This document shows positions 46,861 to 59,721 of a stretch of 64,000 nt of DNA, in pieces; positions within the stretch are counted from its first letter, which is position 1; each line of letters opens with the position of its first letter. The translations under genes were made by a program, and so were the position numbers. The DNA comes from Echinococcus granulosus (lineage: Eukaryota; Platyhelminthes; Cestoda; Cyclophyllidea; Taeniidae), in contig NW_020170429.1 in assembly GCF_000524195.1 (NCBI RefSeq), forward strand, positions 109,483-173,482. The letters run 5' to 3'. Below the pieces are notes generated by a model. It was not told the DNA's origin and made no database searches. It saw nothing but the letters and a program-made list of their open reading frames with translations.

Positions 46861-47766
46861 CTAGCGGACCATACTCCTGGGTTGGGTCGTCCGCGGTCTG
46901 ATAACGTGGACTAAATTTCCCTGACTGTCTTGAATAAACTCTTTTGAATCGTTGGATTTCGGAACAACCAGGCTGAATTCCTTATTATTTTGACGATCTC
47001 TCTTGTAGTGGTATCTCGAAGTGCTATCCGACTCACTGTCACTCGATTCAAAGTAAAAATCGGGGTCCGAGGTGAAACTACTACAATGGTCCGAATCCTC
47101 ATTCCAGCTGGTGCTTCTCTTCGCCGTGTATCCCGTGTTCAGAAATCTCTTTGATGCTGTCCTGCATACCCTTCGTCTCCCTTTAGCTCTCCTTAACTCT
47201 TCCATTTTTGCTTGTTCTGCAGTACCGCTGTCCAACGAATAAAACTTCTTTGCATTCTTTACGTATCCAGGGTACTCTATTGATTCGGGCACATTTACCC
47301 TTGGAAGACAAAGGCTTTCTGGTGGAACCGGGTCATTTTCACTAAGATTCCCCTTTGATAAACCCTGTTCTGATTCCGTGCTTCTTTGCTGGGATCCATT
47401 TTCCTTTACTTGACTCTCCTGAGCCTTCATGGCTTCGGTTAAACTGCACAGCACACTAGCATAGCTATCGGGAGTCTTGAACTTCATTGTGGTCAGGGAG
47501 TGCTTCCACTTAGCTTTGGATTCACTACTCAAAACCAGCACCAAATGGTCCTTAAATTGCTTCACTACCTTCACCTTGTTTAGAAATATCACCTTTTTAT
47601 GTCCTTGCAGCTTGATGCAGTCTTTGTAGAGCTTCACTGCATAAGCTCTCGGCTTTGCCTTAATTGCTCCTTTCAACCGCTTTTCCATGATCTTCTCTAA
47701 CAGTTTAACTTTCCTTTCCTCGCGTTTCAAATAGAGCAGATCATTGATGATTTCCGGTTCCTCCAT
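46861..47766 (-). CDS. PH/PTB-like domain protein with short Ser/Asp-tract tail (301 aa)
   Basis: A complete single-exon frame from ATG to TAG and the shortest member with an N-domain. Not a recognised gene. Residues about 15-112 hold a basic helix (KLLEKIMEKRLKGAIKAK) and strands YAVKLYKDCIKL, KKVIFLNKVKVVKQ, HLVLVLSS and LTTMKFKT. The closing helix is DSYASVLCSLTEAM. This is a clean PH/PTB-like order of strands then helix. The tail lacks the long Pro/Ser region of its relatives. It has a basic block (ELRRAKGRRRVCR) at about 190-202 and DPDFYFESSDSESDSTS at about 234-250. A beta-like C-terminal part (LVHVIRPR) follows, about 10 residues from the end. The Ser/Asp/Glu mix looks like a strong casein kinase 2 substrate, which is inference. 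The gene sits between two arms of an inverted repeat 5 kb apart. Confidence 0.82.
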   Translation of the reverse strand: MEEPEIINDLLYLKREERKVKLLEKIMEKRLKGAIKAKPRAYAVKLYKDCIKLQGHKKVIFLNKVKVVKQFKDHLVLVLSSESKAKWKHSLTTMKFKTPDSYASVLCSLTEAMKAQESQVKENGSQQRSTESEQGLSKGNLSENDPVPPESLCLPRVNVPESIEYPGYVKNAKKFYSLDSGTAEQAKMEELRRAKGRRRVCRTASKRFLNTGYTAKRSTSWNEDSDHCSSFTSDPDFYFESSDSESDSTSRYHYKRDRQNNKEFSLVVPKSNDSKEFIQDSQGNLVHVIRPRTTQPRSMVR

Positions 47767-48238
47767 TCAGCCCGAATAAAATGTAACTCGCCCGTGTGAT
47801 TATTTTTGCCTCTTGCAGAATGAGCGATTAAAATGTGAGTCTAACCACCTATTTGTTTTACTGACTTTTGGTTGGGCGTGTGGGTAGATGTGTGTGCGCG
47901 CAGTGCTTTTTGGCATGTGTATATCAAAGAGGATTTGATAGTTAATATTTCTACAATCACTGTCCTAGTACTGCTATCTAACTACCTCGAAGGTGCTACC
48001 CCACTTTTTAAGTCCCATCCCATCCTGGAGTGACCATAATTTCACCATTCCGTTTTATTGCGATGCGAGATATGAGGCTTTATGTTGGCACCAATTGGTT
48101 AACTGTTTCTACCTGTCTCTTAAGGAGAAGGAGGTCGCGCACAGGTTGAAGTTATATTTAATAATATTGGGTAGATAGGGCGAACTCAGGTTTGGTTGGT
48201 TGACCCTCGGCAAGTAAAAAATTCCATTCGCAGTCTGC
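47767..48238. other. 5' flank of the 46861-47766 gene
   Basis: No TATA box is convincing on the gene strand. A CCCAACCAAAAG motif lies about 115 nt upstream of the ATG. No other gene could be supported. Confidence 0.3.
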
Positions 48239-48275
48239 CACGCACACACGCACACATACGTGCACGCACGCACGC
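48239..48275. repeat. CA/CG-rich simple repeat
   Basis: Interrupted CACACACG/CACGCACG units over about 37 bp, with TG at the interruptions. An ordinary microsatellite-like tract. Confidence 0.7.
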
Positions 48276-48950
48276 TCTTTGACAAGTCATAGCCCTCGGG
48301 AAATTTGAGAGTGCGTGACTTAGAAGTGATGGGAAGGTATTGAACGGATCATTTGGAGATAACCAATGACACGATCCTTCACTTAACATTTCCATGCCAA
48401 CAAATTGTTTTCTTACATACTTCAAAGGTAATCGTGAGTTGATCTAAATACCCTTTTCTCGAAGTATTTCAATTACCATGGCCGAGTATTCCCCCTTCAT
48501 CATCACTAATGCGAAAGGCGTGTACAACTTCGCCCAGCCATCTTGCAGTGATTGTCACCAGATTCACTCGACTTATTCAAACTCCTTCTGAGTGGTACAT
48601 TCTGCCTTCACATACTGTGCCTTCTTCAAATACCGTAAGGAGTTAACAAGAAAATGGCCTCTGTGACATTTCAGACAGGTTGGAATCGCATGCTTTAGGT
48701 CTATCCGACGCATTGCACGGCGAGAGTTGAAGGAAAAGCGAAGGTAGTAGAGAGTAACTTTGAAGAGTAGCATAGAGCATTGATGAAAGGACACAAACCT
48801 GTAATTACCACTGCATATAGAGAATGTTATTTCCCGTGTTTCCTCCAGTTCTAGCAAGTCCTTGCATTAAGGTTGATGTTAAGTTAAAAAATAATTCACG
48901 ACTGCTGGAGCTAAATTCCAAAAATTTTAGTCAACAGTGTATATCATGGC
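48276..48950. other. Intergenic, nothing recognised
   Basis: Short overlapping frames only. The minus-strand frame 48573-48857 has no domain. Confidence 0.35.
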
Positions 48951-49179
48951 AAACTCACTTTTCACCCGCCTTGTCAAATCAATCACACCGAACCTTAATA
49001 AATTAATTGCCCTTGACTTGTTGTTAGTAGAATGTATAATATCTCTTCAGTGGATGGTAGGGTGACACCCGGGGACTGGAATTTATGGCACCTCTTTTTC
49101 AATAGCCTGTCACCTTGTCTGTGACTTACGATTGCAAAGAAGGCAATGGATGGGGCGTATGCTGGCGTCAATTTTATTC
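48951..49179 (-). repeat. Inverted repeat arm 2 (about 229 bp)
   Basis: Reverse complement of 43824-44051, with the same internal words in inverted order and only scattered substitutions. The two arms bracket the 46861-47766 gene with 4.9 kb between them. Confidence 0.85.
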
Positions 49180-52100
49180 TTTAGTGTGACACTGATAATT
49201 GGCATGGTTACTATGTACAAAAGCGGCTTTTTAACTACAAGAAGACCAATAAAATCTGCCAAACGTCTGTGTTTGCTCTACTTATTGACTACAATTTGCT
49301 TTAGCTCACCTCTTTCAAAATAAATTTTAGTTTGATTAAGTACACTAATTTTAGAATGCATTTAAGCCTCTAAAGATATTATTTTAGTTGTTAACTGAAA
49401 GTACTTTTCGGACCTTTCATGTGCTATTTTTGCACTCGTCCTGCAAACTAAGTTAATCTTCGAACCCGCAACTGCAATACGTTGGCTGCTAGTTTAACTC
49501 TCGGTTTTGGTAGACTGACCCCTTGGGTGCTCCACCATTGTACCCTGCCGGGTAAGATAGTCTTTGGAACATGCCAATGGCCCTAATAACAACTATAAGT
49601 CGATGTATATACACATATATGTATTCTGCCTCAGTATTATGTCTCCTTTTACCTGCAGGGAAGTCTCGGGGCACTTCAGCACCCGGGTAACTATTTAATA
49701 GGGGTACGACTTTTATTTGAAAAAATTTGCTTGTTTTAGAATTGGAAGAATAGGTTTTGGTGGTTACAGTACTGTTTCAAATTTTATGAGAACTTTTTTG
49801 AATATTGAGGGGGGTTGTAGGGCGTCGAAACCACCCCGGGCGACCAGAGAAGATATGATATACGTGAACAAAATATGTTTTTACGACATTTAGAGGGGCT
49901 GAGAGGCTATTGGTAGGATCCATAGGACGTGCCGCTGCGGGGATGTGCAATGACCGTGTCCTCAGTATTAGTTTAACCAAAACTAAAAGTTAAGCAAACA
50001 ATCAAATTATCGCATGGTAAATATTCGTGATTAAAAGTGCACCATTTTAAGCAAACAGATTGATTCCACAAGTGTAAATGGTAAAATATTTTACTAATGC
50101 TTTGTAAGTGATGAAGCTTTCGTAAACTACGATCGGTTCTAGTCCATTAGAGGCGGGTTAATGCAAGGAAAATAAGTTAAATTAATCAAGCTCATCAAGC
50201 TCTTTTTTTTGTAGTTATTGGCTTTGAAGCATTTTAATGGCAAAAAAGCATCCTATAGTAAACAATTTCCTCGTAGACAAAAAAAGCTTTATTATCCATG
50301 TTCAAGCAATCATTAAAAAACTTTCCTCTTAAAGGCAATGTTGCTTTCACCTAACTGCAACGTCTTCGTGTCAGAAGAACTAATTTTCTCACCAAAATCT
50401 TGAGCATTGCTTAATTTTTTACTCATATAAAGCAAAGGAGATCAAACAGTTGTGGAAAGCCTTGCGTTAACCTTTCCATCCTGTTTGGTAGAGAGCAGTG
50501 ATTTCATTTGCAGTACATTTATGTGATTACTCTAGCTCATTCTTAGCAAATAAACCAATAATATTACTCTCTCAATAGTAACGTGGTCACGTTTAAATGA
50601 AAACGAATTACTACGCTAATTTAGTAGTGTATTTAGAAAAGTCGCTTCATTTGACCCCGTAAAGTATAGTGCAAGACCCTCACCTGACGTCCGTTCCAAA
50701 AAAGCAATGCAGCTACCCTTAAAATCACAAAAAGTACCCTTTTGTGTTGTGCGTAGTTCGATCTTAGTCATGAGTATCACGAGCTTGGAAATACTCACTT
50801 AAATGAAGATTACCTACGTTTGGCAATTAATTAAAACAAGTGCCTTCACTCATTGTCAAGTGGATGCTTGAAGTCAAAATGGTCAGCTGAACGCCTCAAG
50901 TCACATTTATCCCAGTCACCATCGCCATGAAAGCTAGTTCAGTATTACACAGATTGCAAGATTAAAAGATATGGGAGGTGATATTATAAGTATTTGGTTC
51001 TTTTGAACCCATGACTTTGTTTCCAGCCATTCTACTAACTCCAAGTTCGTTCAAAAAAAATACACAAGTCAACATCTGCCGAAATGACCTTTAAAAAAAT
51101 ACCACTAGGTAATAAATATTATTCCAGCATGCCTCTTTTGAGCATCATATTGCAACAAATTTATGAGAATTTGCATTTAGGTGAGTTTAAACAAACGATT
51201 AAACCGCCCTTTTTGTTGCTCCAAGGTTGCGCGATATCTGACGCCCCTGTGTGCCATGCTTGTGAATGTAACAACTGCAATTGTAGTCACCAATTAGCAC
51301 CAGTTTCATTTGTCAAAAGACATGTCTACATAACAAAGAGAAAATACACCAACTGCATTACCCCATGTGAATAATTGCGAGGTGCTTTCAAATTGAATCC
51401 CCCTCAGAGTACGGGAAAATAACAGAAGCCCTTGTTTGGTACACGTGACAATGAGCCGAGAAAGTGTCCTAAACTACCACTTTAGGTTAGCCAATCCTGA
51501 TGTTAGTTTGTGCTACAAATAAGCGGATTTTATACGAGTAACTTTAGAATTGACCTATTTGAATTGTTGTAAGCTTTGACAGTCACCAACTCATTTTAAG
51601 CTGCCAAAAAAAGGTAAAAACCGTGTTAGTTGAAATTTTAAAAAGCGAAATACTAAGAGTAATGGGAATCAAAGCAATGTAATGTTGTTAATAATAGAAA
51701 AAATATTGTGTTCATGATGTTGTACTTTAATTCCAAAAGCCATTTGTGTTTTGTAATTACTGAAATATAGTTTCAAGAAAAATTATTACTAGAAATTGCA
51801 AGTAAATTGTTGTCTTTTTTATTTTTATTAACTGGGTGAAGTGTTATGACATTTTTAACCTTTTAACTCTTCTGGAAATGATAATTAATCAAACAAAGTA
51901 TTGTTTAGCCAAAAACCTCTTTTAAAATAACTTAGTGTTTTTAATTACACGCAGATTACCTGCCAATTTATTTTTTTAATGATTCTGCCATGCAGTGAAG
52001 GTCTTGCAATGTGCTGTACTCCAGCTCCGTCCTCAGACGTAATTTAATTAGGCTGAAATGCAAAATTGGGATGTTTTTGAAAGTTGTCGTGTGTATGTAT

Positions 52101-53520
52101 GGGTCAGGCTTGAATGATAAGCGTGGCAGTGCTTACCGCAAATCTTACCACGGTACCAAATTTTACGTGTATCCCGTATCTAGTGCCCTGCCATCGTCTT
52201 GTTAGGTTTGAGTCTTTTGGAGTCGCGTAAGTTTCATATTCGGGAAATGTTAGTTAGCCTCCAGTAAGTGTAATCTTTTGTCAGACATTGTAGAATATTT
52301 CAGTTTGGCTTTTTTGCTACAGAATGCAACTAAAACTAGAGGAGGGTTTTTCTTTTATCAAATATTCCTAAGCTAGGTACTACCTGTGAAAAAGAGTGTT
52401 TAGAGTGGCGGAAATGAGATTTTTATTTCTGGCTAGATATTTCTTTTCAAGGTGTTTTTAACGCTTAAACAAAGGAAAGAACAAACCCATTTTTTAGTTG
52501 ACGAACCCAGAAAACTTTTTAGTACTGTATTTTGGTACTCTATTTGAACTACAATTTAAGATTTACTTATTGTCATTAGTGGTACGTCAGCAGGACAAAT
52601 GTTTGATGGTAGCTTGAACCGCGGATTTGACAATGTTATGGGAAATACTACTGCTGTACTTTATGGGTGGTTTGTCAGACCTCTCAATGACTCCTCATAA
52701 AATTACGGATTAATCATCTTGATGTGGTGGGTCTTATTAAGGGTCCGATTGCAAGGTGTCAATTAGATGCATGGCTTAGGGGGTACGCATGTTTCTATGC
52801 ATTACAGTAATGCTGAGGCGTTGAGATTACACGTATTATACCTCATTGTTAGGTAAAATAATCTAAGCTCGTATCACGTGGCCTTTTCTACCATTTGTAG
52901 GTTTATAAGAACGCTTGTGAGTGAAACCTGTTAAGTGGTCAGCTCAACGTAACATAAAAAAGCCATTTAAAAGATGGTTCACTGCGCCGTTTAATGTATC
53001 ACAATTATTCATTTTGTCCTACATGTGTGCTTGCGCCCTATGGCAATGAGTAAATCCCCCCTCATGCTATCCATTGCATACTAAGTGATAAAATGTAATT
53101 CCCTTATAGACAAAACCGTTGATTAGGGCAGAGCTAAGCCCCTAGAGCTCAAAAACATCATGATTCTACCTGATTTCTTGAAGGCGCATGGATTTCAGGC
53201 TCCTTGAGTCGGTGATTAGTATAGCTGCAAGTAGAGACCGTACCACCTGACCAATGATTAAATGAGTGTGTTTCTGCACCCACAGCACAAAAAATCTACC
53301 TCATGTGAAGTTAGTGAGCTACGCTTGGATTCGCATGGATGCCTACAGTAGGGGTTGCCAATGTAATCTTGCTGCAGACGATGAGAAAGCAAACCCCCTT
53401 CCCACTGGCCTTTAAGGTCTCCCAAAATTTTGAGGGCAAGCATGCAACCCAGTAAAATCAACTAGTCTGAAAACAAAATTTTTTGACTAAACAGAAAAGG
53501 CAACAATCAAATCAGACCCA
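49180..53520. other. Intergenic, nothing recognised
   Basis: GC-richer patches at about 49490-49700, 49800-49960 and 53100-53400 stand out from the AT-rich background and look like decayed element fragments. A 96-codon plus-strand frame at 51084-51374 includes a Cys cluster (CHACECNNCNC) but nothing else supports it as a gene. Confidence 0.35.
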
Positions 53521-53526
53521 TTTATT
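53521..53526 (-). promoter_or_regulatory. Poly(A) signal AATAAA for the 53759-54922 gene
   Basis: Plus-strand TTTATT, about 235 nt past the TAA stop of the gene. Other hexamers nearer the stop are not canonical. Confidence 0.3.
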
Positions 53527-53758
53527 TAACAATAATATTCACAAAAATCGGTAACCAGGACATTGTTGATAATTCTATTTAGTATAAGTGAATCAAAGTA
53601 AGGAAATCATGTGGTGTTTTGTGGATATCAAGCAAGCTTAAAAATTGTCTATTTTTACGAGTCAGAAAAAAACAAGAAAGATGCTAAAGAAGTGAGGAGA
53701 ATTAGAAACGGGAAAGAGAGGGAGAAAAGTTGCACAATGTTTCATTTAGTAGCCGACT

Positions 53759-54922
53759 TTAGGCCTCGTAGGTAAAACTGGGAGTCTCACTTGTCACTGT
53801 GATGCCTCCTACCGGACGACATCGCATTGTGGAATGCCCATCCCTGGTACAACGCGAAATGACAAAGGATCGGCTTTCTGGAATGGATGTACCAAATAGT
53901 TCTGGTCCTTCGTCTGAACTTGAACCACTGCTGCTGCGGCTGCTGCTTCTACTGCTGCTTGTGTAGTAAACCCTTGGCCGCAATCTAAATGAACCCCTTG
54001 AATAGGCACTGGAATTGCTTGATTCAGTCATTGTACTAGAACTTTTATCGGAAGAGGAGCTATAACTGCCTCCCGATCTGGCATTTCTTGACATCTTATA
54101 GATCGTGCATACTTTGACTTGCCTTTGTGGTGGCCTTGAAGGTCGTGACCTCCTCTGTCTGGCTGATGACGCCCGACTTTGTGGTGGTGATGTGTGAAAT
54201 CTTGAGGTAGTCGTGATGTAGGTGGTCTGATAGGGCGAGTGAATTCTTATAATAGGGCTCTTGCTTCGAGCTCTCCTATGAGAGGGTTGATATAGGCCAT
54301 CTGTAGAAATGTAGGATTGCACACAACGATTTGGTTTGCTCGAATGATGTCTTGGTGTCTTGCGACGATAAGTGGAAGATGACAAAGAAGACGAGAAAGA
54401 TGGCGATGAGTAGCGAGTAGAAGGTGGAGGAGTCCTGATGTTCTTGGTTCGCTCGGTTGTAGGAGGTGTTGTAGGGCCCGCTGGATGCTCAGAAGTGGGG
54501 CGTTCAGAATATGGAGGTGATTGAGGGCGCGAGGGTGGTGGAGATTGCACACGACCTTCCATTTTCTCTGTGAAGCTGTTGTAAGCCTTCTCCTCCTTAA
54601 ATCGCATCGTTTGCAGCAAAATAGGTGATTTTTCATCCGGTCCCGGGTAGGCGAAGGCGACAACCCTATCAGCGGGAGAGGATTTCTTGAGGCTCCTTAT
54701 CTTTTCATAGTCGATAGCATTAACCGGAGAGGGTTTTTTGCCAAAGGATTTGAACTTCATGGATTTACCCACTGATTTTACCTCAATGTTCTCTTTGCCC
54801 GGTTTTGCCTTCAAGGCCTTTTCATAGAGTTTGTCCAACTTAGATTCATAGCCCTTTGTCTTTTTGAACTTCTGTATTTTAATATGATCCACGGTGCCTC
54901 TAAGACTATTCTTATCAGACAT
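53759..54922 (-). CDS. PH/PTB-like domain protein with Pro-rich and SR-like Ser tail (387 aa)
   Basis: A complete single-exon frame from ATG (GAGCCATGTCT) to TAA. Not a recognised gene. The N-domain at about residues 10-122 opens with VDHIKIQKFKKTKGYESKL and LYEKALKAKPG. It has the strands NIEVKSVGKSMKFKSF, RVVAFAYPG and ILLQTMRFK and the helix EEKAYNSFTEKM. The opening is nearly the same as in the plus-strand gene at 37564, so these two are the closest pair. Residues about 127-170 are Pro/Ser-rich (SPPPSRPQSPPYSERP). Basic Arg/Ser blocks follow, then VCTIYKM near 271, a Ser tract with Tyr near 286-300, and RVYYTSSSRSSSRSSSGSSSDEG at about 317-339. The Ser-Arg repeats resemble SR-protein tails, though no RNA-binding domain is present. 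Function is unknown. Confidence 0.85.
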   Translation of the reverse strand: MSDKNSLRGTVDHIKIQKFKKTKGYESKLDKLYEKALKAKPGKENIEVKSVGKSMKFKSFGKKPSPVNAIDYEKIRSLKKSSPADRVVAFAYPGPDEKSPILLQTMRFKEEKAYNSFTEKMEGRVQSPPPSRPQSPPYSERPTSEHPAGPTTPPTTERTKNIRTPPPSTRYSSPSFSSSLSSSTYRRKTPRHHSSKPNRCVQSYISTDGLYQPSHRRARSKSPIIRIHSPYQTTYITTTSRFHTSPPQSRASSARQRRSRPSRPPQRQVKVCTIYKMSRNARSGGSYSSSSDKSSSTMTESSNSSAYSRGSFRLRPRVYYTSSSRSSSRSSSGSSSDEGPELFGTSIPESRSFVISRCTRDGHSTMRCRPVGGITVTSETPSFTYEA

Positions 54923-55026
54923 GGCTCTGAGAGAATGGTGCTACGATTTTCTCTAATGTACGTACGGAGTGACGAGTCGTGAAAGGCAAAGAAATTCTAA
55001 ATATCCATTGAGTCAGGCTAGTAACA

Positions 55027-55035
55027 GCCAATAGT
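55027..55035 (-). promoter_or_regulatory. CCAAT element upstream of the 53759-54922 gene
   Basis: Plus-strand AGCCAATAG (CTATTGGCT on the gene strand), about 108 nt upstream of the ATG. A weak TATA-like GGATATTTAG follows about 30 nt downstream. Confidence 0.35.
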
Positions 55036-58000
55036 GAAGCGCCGCTTGGTGGTAATTATCACTTTAATTTGGAATTCACCAATCATTTATTGAGAATTCT
55101 AAAGTACCTTTATTCTCACACAAACGCCTGCGATAAATAGGCTGGTAAGCACTTGGCAATATTAATACTGAAGGCAGATATCCGTCTTCGCTACCTCTAA
55201 TTAGGTTGTCAAAAAATAACGAAAATGCAATCATTAAAGAGCAGTTATACAACCACAGAATAATTCTCTTTTTCAAGCAAACCTTTTTACAATTAATCTT
55301 ACTTCAGATTCTCCATAAATATTTCAAGTAATGAATGATTATGGCTTTGGTGTGTGTTCAGCGCACTTTTTTACCTAAATCACTCTGTTTGTAAATGTAA
55401 AACATAAGTACAACTTGGTAGACATGAGAGCTATAAGAGTGCTTTTTTTCAATATGTTGTGAAAAACCAAATGTCATTTTTTCTTAAAGGCAATCCATCC
55501 AAGGCGAATGATGCTTGAGGAACTTGTATAATCATCATTTCCGAGCTCACCAAATATTCGAGATTATGATCATTATCTTAAAATTGACTTAAACAACCAA
55601 AAATCTTTGTATGAAAATTGAATTTTTAATCAGCCCTACTGTAGCGCCGCGGAGCCTAAAATTTTTCGAGACTAAGGAACTCACATTGATGGCAAAGAGG
55701 CTGCGTCCATGCAAATTCTCTTAGGAAGTAGCCAACCTCTTTGGATATCCATAGTGAAACTGTGAACAAAACATCAATTTACGGCAAAGAAAAAATAATA
55801 AACTGCAAACCGGCCTAAATTTTAGTCAGATATTATTTGAGAACTAAGGGTAGCAACCTCTAAAAGTATCTGTCAAAATAAAAATCTGATGAATGCAAAA
55901 CACAGAACTAAATCCAAAAAGACAATATCAACAAACGCAATTTCTAATAGTTTTATGAGCCGTAAAACCGCTCTCACAACCACGGTAGCCAAGTCAAGAT
56001 ATTTCGAGAAAGAATGTATTGCTTGTAGTTCGTGTACACTTGTGAAGTTTTGTGGTTCTAAACTTAGATGAGGCACAGTAGAAAGTGAAAGTCTGAGAAA
56101 ATTTCTACTGTAGTTTTTTCAACAATACGTTATGTTCCGGTCTTTTTCCGTGAACATCGCAGCACTGAAAAGTCACGCACTCAGGTCTCAGATTTATACT
56201 CTATTCTAGGAAGTATTTGAAAGCTGATTTGCTGCTTTAAAAATAAGCCCGAGTCAGTCAAATGGTCAAGGAATCAACAAGATCTGCGGCCGCTGTAGAA
56301 ATTTAAGTAAAGTGGTCAAAGCTAGGGCAGCCGTTTACATTGAGATTCACAACCCACAACCGTGACATTCCTGGTCTCCTTTGAATTCGTAATAAACTAA
56401 AGCATTATGACTAAACGTATGCTCCTTACCATCACAAACAGACCCTAGAGGCCATGCAACAGAGCAGAAGTACAACTACAGAGCTCGAAGTATCCCCATA
56501 GGTGTACACAAGGTTAAACATTATATTTCTACACAACGTGAGTGTGTGTGTGAGTAAGACGTTTGCACAAATGGGCCTTCATTTTGTCGTTTATCTTTCC
56601 AAGAACCTATGCCATGCATTTATTGTTGCTGTAAATAAAGCTTCAAGTTATAAACATGCAACACGGATCTGAAAAAAGGTAGGAACAGATTCTCCTAAGG
56701 AAAAACAAAACGAATAAAAGCCTTTGTAAGATGTGTAGGAGAGAATATGCATTGCTGTCCTACACTGAAAGCTGGATGTTTGTTAACTGTACACTGACAA
56801 GATACTCGGTGAAACAGTTCTTAGACTTGAAGTAGAACACATGCTACTTAAATTCAGGAACCATTTTGAGTCCATTTTAAAATAAATATTTGGACAAATC
56901 CAACATTTTTATCATATATTTGCACTTCACACTGACTTTTTAAAGACAACTGCATGACAAATGAATGTTTTTCAAAAACACCTACTAAGATTTTCAAAAA
57001 GTGTCAGATGCCAAACTACAGCACCTACAGTCTTGTCCTAAGTAGCAATGAGCCATAGCTAGAGATGGATTGGAAAGAAGACCAAAGTGTGCTCTGTGGA
57101 AGTTAAAGGGTCGACCTGGGTCAGAGTGCAACCCAAACAACCCTTCGTGATTTCATGCTCAAATTTTCATATTAACTACCATTATTTTTTTTAATAGCAT
57201 CGTCTTTTTGACTGAAAAAGAATTTCTGTCCTTGTACTCTTGTCACAAAACAGTGCGGTCATCAGGTGCCAAATTAACAAAATATAGAATAATTACATAG
57301 TTCACAAGTTGAGTCTCCTCCAGACCATTTCATTGCCTTGACTGAAGAGTTACCCCCATCCTTGTCAAATGACTTTGAGACAATGAGGATTATCAAATTT
57401 ACTGTATAGAAGCATATTTACTTGCTCAGTCTGCAAAAGCTTACGTGTAGGTGACACTGCGCAAATCTCATTACCAATCTAATTTCATTTAATCCCTCTT
57501 TCAGTTTGATAGTTTTATGGCTTGTGATTCTGTCTGATTCAGATGAGTCTTTGAGGGAAACACAGGTGGTACCTCGTATTTCTCTTCACAGTCCCTATAA
57601 CGGATGTGAAGGAAACTACGAAGCCGCTTAATTACTTATAAGTGTTACAATTAAGTGTCTTAAGACTCAATATGCAATGAGTTTCCGATAAAACTATTAG
57701 GATTCAACTATTTTTTTTGTAAACAAGTAACTGAGATAACTTAAATAAAGGACCATATGACCTAAAATAGTTGCATTTTCATGAAAAATATTCATGTGTA
57801 AAATATTTTCTTTTAAAATGCATCAAGGTCGTTTTGCGCATTCGGCAAGTTTTTTTGTCACCACAAGAAATTCAAACCCATTATTTGTCTAGAATATCTG
57901 TATTTTACTTCTGAATGAGAATTTTTATGTAAAGCAGAAACCCCTTAAAAGAAATGTAATTTAAAATGATGCAATCCGCAATATGTTGGCAGCAAAATAA

Positions 58001-59577
58001 ACACTAAAATATTTCTTTACCTGGCTTAACAAATAAGCCTGCTTTGTTTAAATCATCCCAATACAAGTGAAGTATATGCTTGTTTGATTAAGCCTTTTGC
58101 AGAACAAGTCGCCATATTTGATGGAACTGATGATTGAGGCAATATCTTTAGTCTCCAAGACGAATACAAACGTCAATTCCTCTTAAGACCTTTACTTCCT
58201 TCGTAATCTTTCATTTACGTACCGCATTGTGCCTTAAAAAAATCAACTTTTTTGATCCAAGGTTTAAAAAACGGAGCTAGACGGGAGGAATGACGAGGGT
58301 TATGCCTACGCCTATCAATAAAGCTTTTTCTTTTTCAGTTATCTTAAAAAAAGCGAGTCGTACTTGCTTGTTTTCATCATATCATGTAAAGATGTGAGGT
58401 TTTATGAAATATTAATGAGTTTTGATTGACTACTCGAGATAAGTACGAACCGAGGCAATGGAAGGATCGAAGAGGGGTTAAGTTGAAAAAAAACGTCGTT
58501 TTAGCATAGAATTGTCTTGTATCCTTAAAGAACATTAAAAAATTAACTCTACAATAACTACATAAAAAGGTTTACGAGATCCACGTCACCACTAAAATGT
58601 TGTGGGGAAGTCATTCAGGTTTTGTAGCCGCTACCAAGGATCGTTTTAATTTTGTAAGGTAAAAAATGATAGGAACGCAGACATCATAATTAAATGCGCA
58701 CTTTACAAAAAGAGCTCGAGGGTGAGTCAAAAACACGACAAAGCTTTTTTTGTTTTGTGATTAGCCTCTGCCGCCTCTCTTTTCATCGACTTTTCCTTCT
58801 GACTTCCTTATTCACATGTGCATTGACTCCAGAAAGCAGATGACACTTTAGACAATTTACTTGGTTTTTTTTGTAATGAGATGAGAGACCAGTACATGAA
58901 TGGTATGGTACAACGTAGTTTGACATATCTGAAGCCTGGACAATTTAATTGCAGTCCTGCGATTCCCGTTATGGGCTTTAAGGGAATCCGACAGGTGTTG
59001 GCTCCAGTAAATGAGCACATTTTTACTTGTTTCAATCCCATGTTAAATATTTGCTGTTTTTACGTAAAATTACCCTCCCCTGTGTTGATTTCTATGGAAT
59101 TTGATAATTTTTAAGGTAAAGGCCGTAAAATAAGTAGATTATGAGAAACTCGAGCGACAGCCTTGTTCCCTCTAGGTAGCGTATTCGGTTGAATTCACAA
59201 TGGGGCTTTTAGGAACAAAGCATTTTCCGGTTTTTGTAATAAATTAAAACGTTTTTTAATTTTAAAAGAATTGTCGGAAATAGGTAATTAAATTTGCTAT
59301 CATTCAACGGCACTAATAACTTGGATATTCGCAACTATTATTTGAAAGTAAGGGAGCACAAAAGCAGACCCTAGTTGGTTTTGCCATTACATGGAACAAT
59401 ATACAACAAAATTGAATAGACGTGGCATAAATATACAAAAGCCTAATAAATTAGAGATATAGGTTTCAGCTTTATTATAAAAAATAAATCTGCTTTAACC
59501 CAAAGGCAATATAATTTACTTCGATTGCCGATTTTCAACCATGGAAATTCATGAAGTTGACACCATATAGCAGCAGA
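55036..59577. other. Intergenic, nothing recognised
   Basis: AT-rich sequence with no supported gene, repeat or RNA. The plus-strand frame 58881-59114 has an ATG but neither domain nor family composition. Confidence 0.4.
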
Positions 59578-59583
59578 TTTATT
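59578..59583 (-). promoter_or_regulatory. Poly(A) signal AATAAA for the 59722-60852 gene
   Basis: Plus-strand TTTATT, about 140 nt past the TAA stop on the gene strand. Confidence 0.35.
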
Positions 59584-59721
59584 CGAAAAGCTAAATGATA
59601 GAAACACAAACCCCGTTTGATTCTAACGCAAAAGTAAATCATAGCCTTCATTTGCTCTCCAAAAGTTCCATTTAAGATTTTTCGTCTTGATTATATGCCT
59701 AAACCAAACAAAATGACTACT

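Noticed and set aside
51084..51374. 96-codon frame with CHACECNNCNC, considered as a small Cys-rich secreted protein
   Set aside because: No signal peptide at its start, the Cys cluster is isolated, and no relatives were seen in the window.
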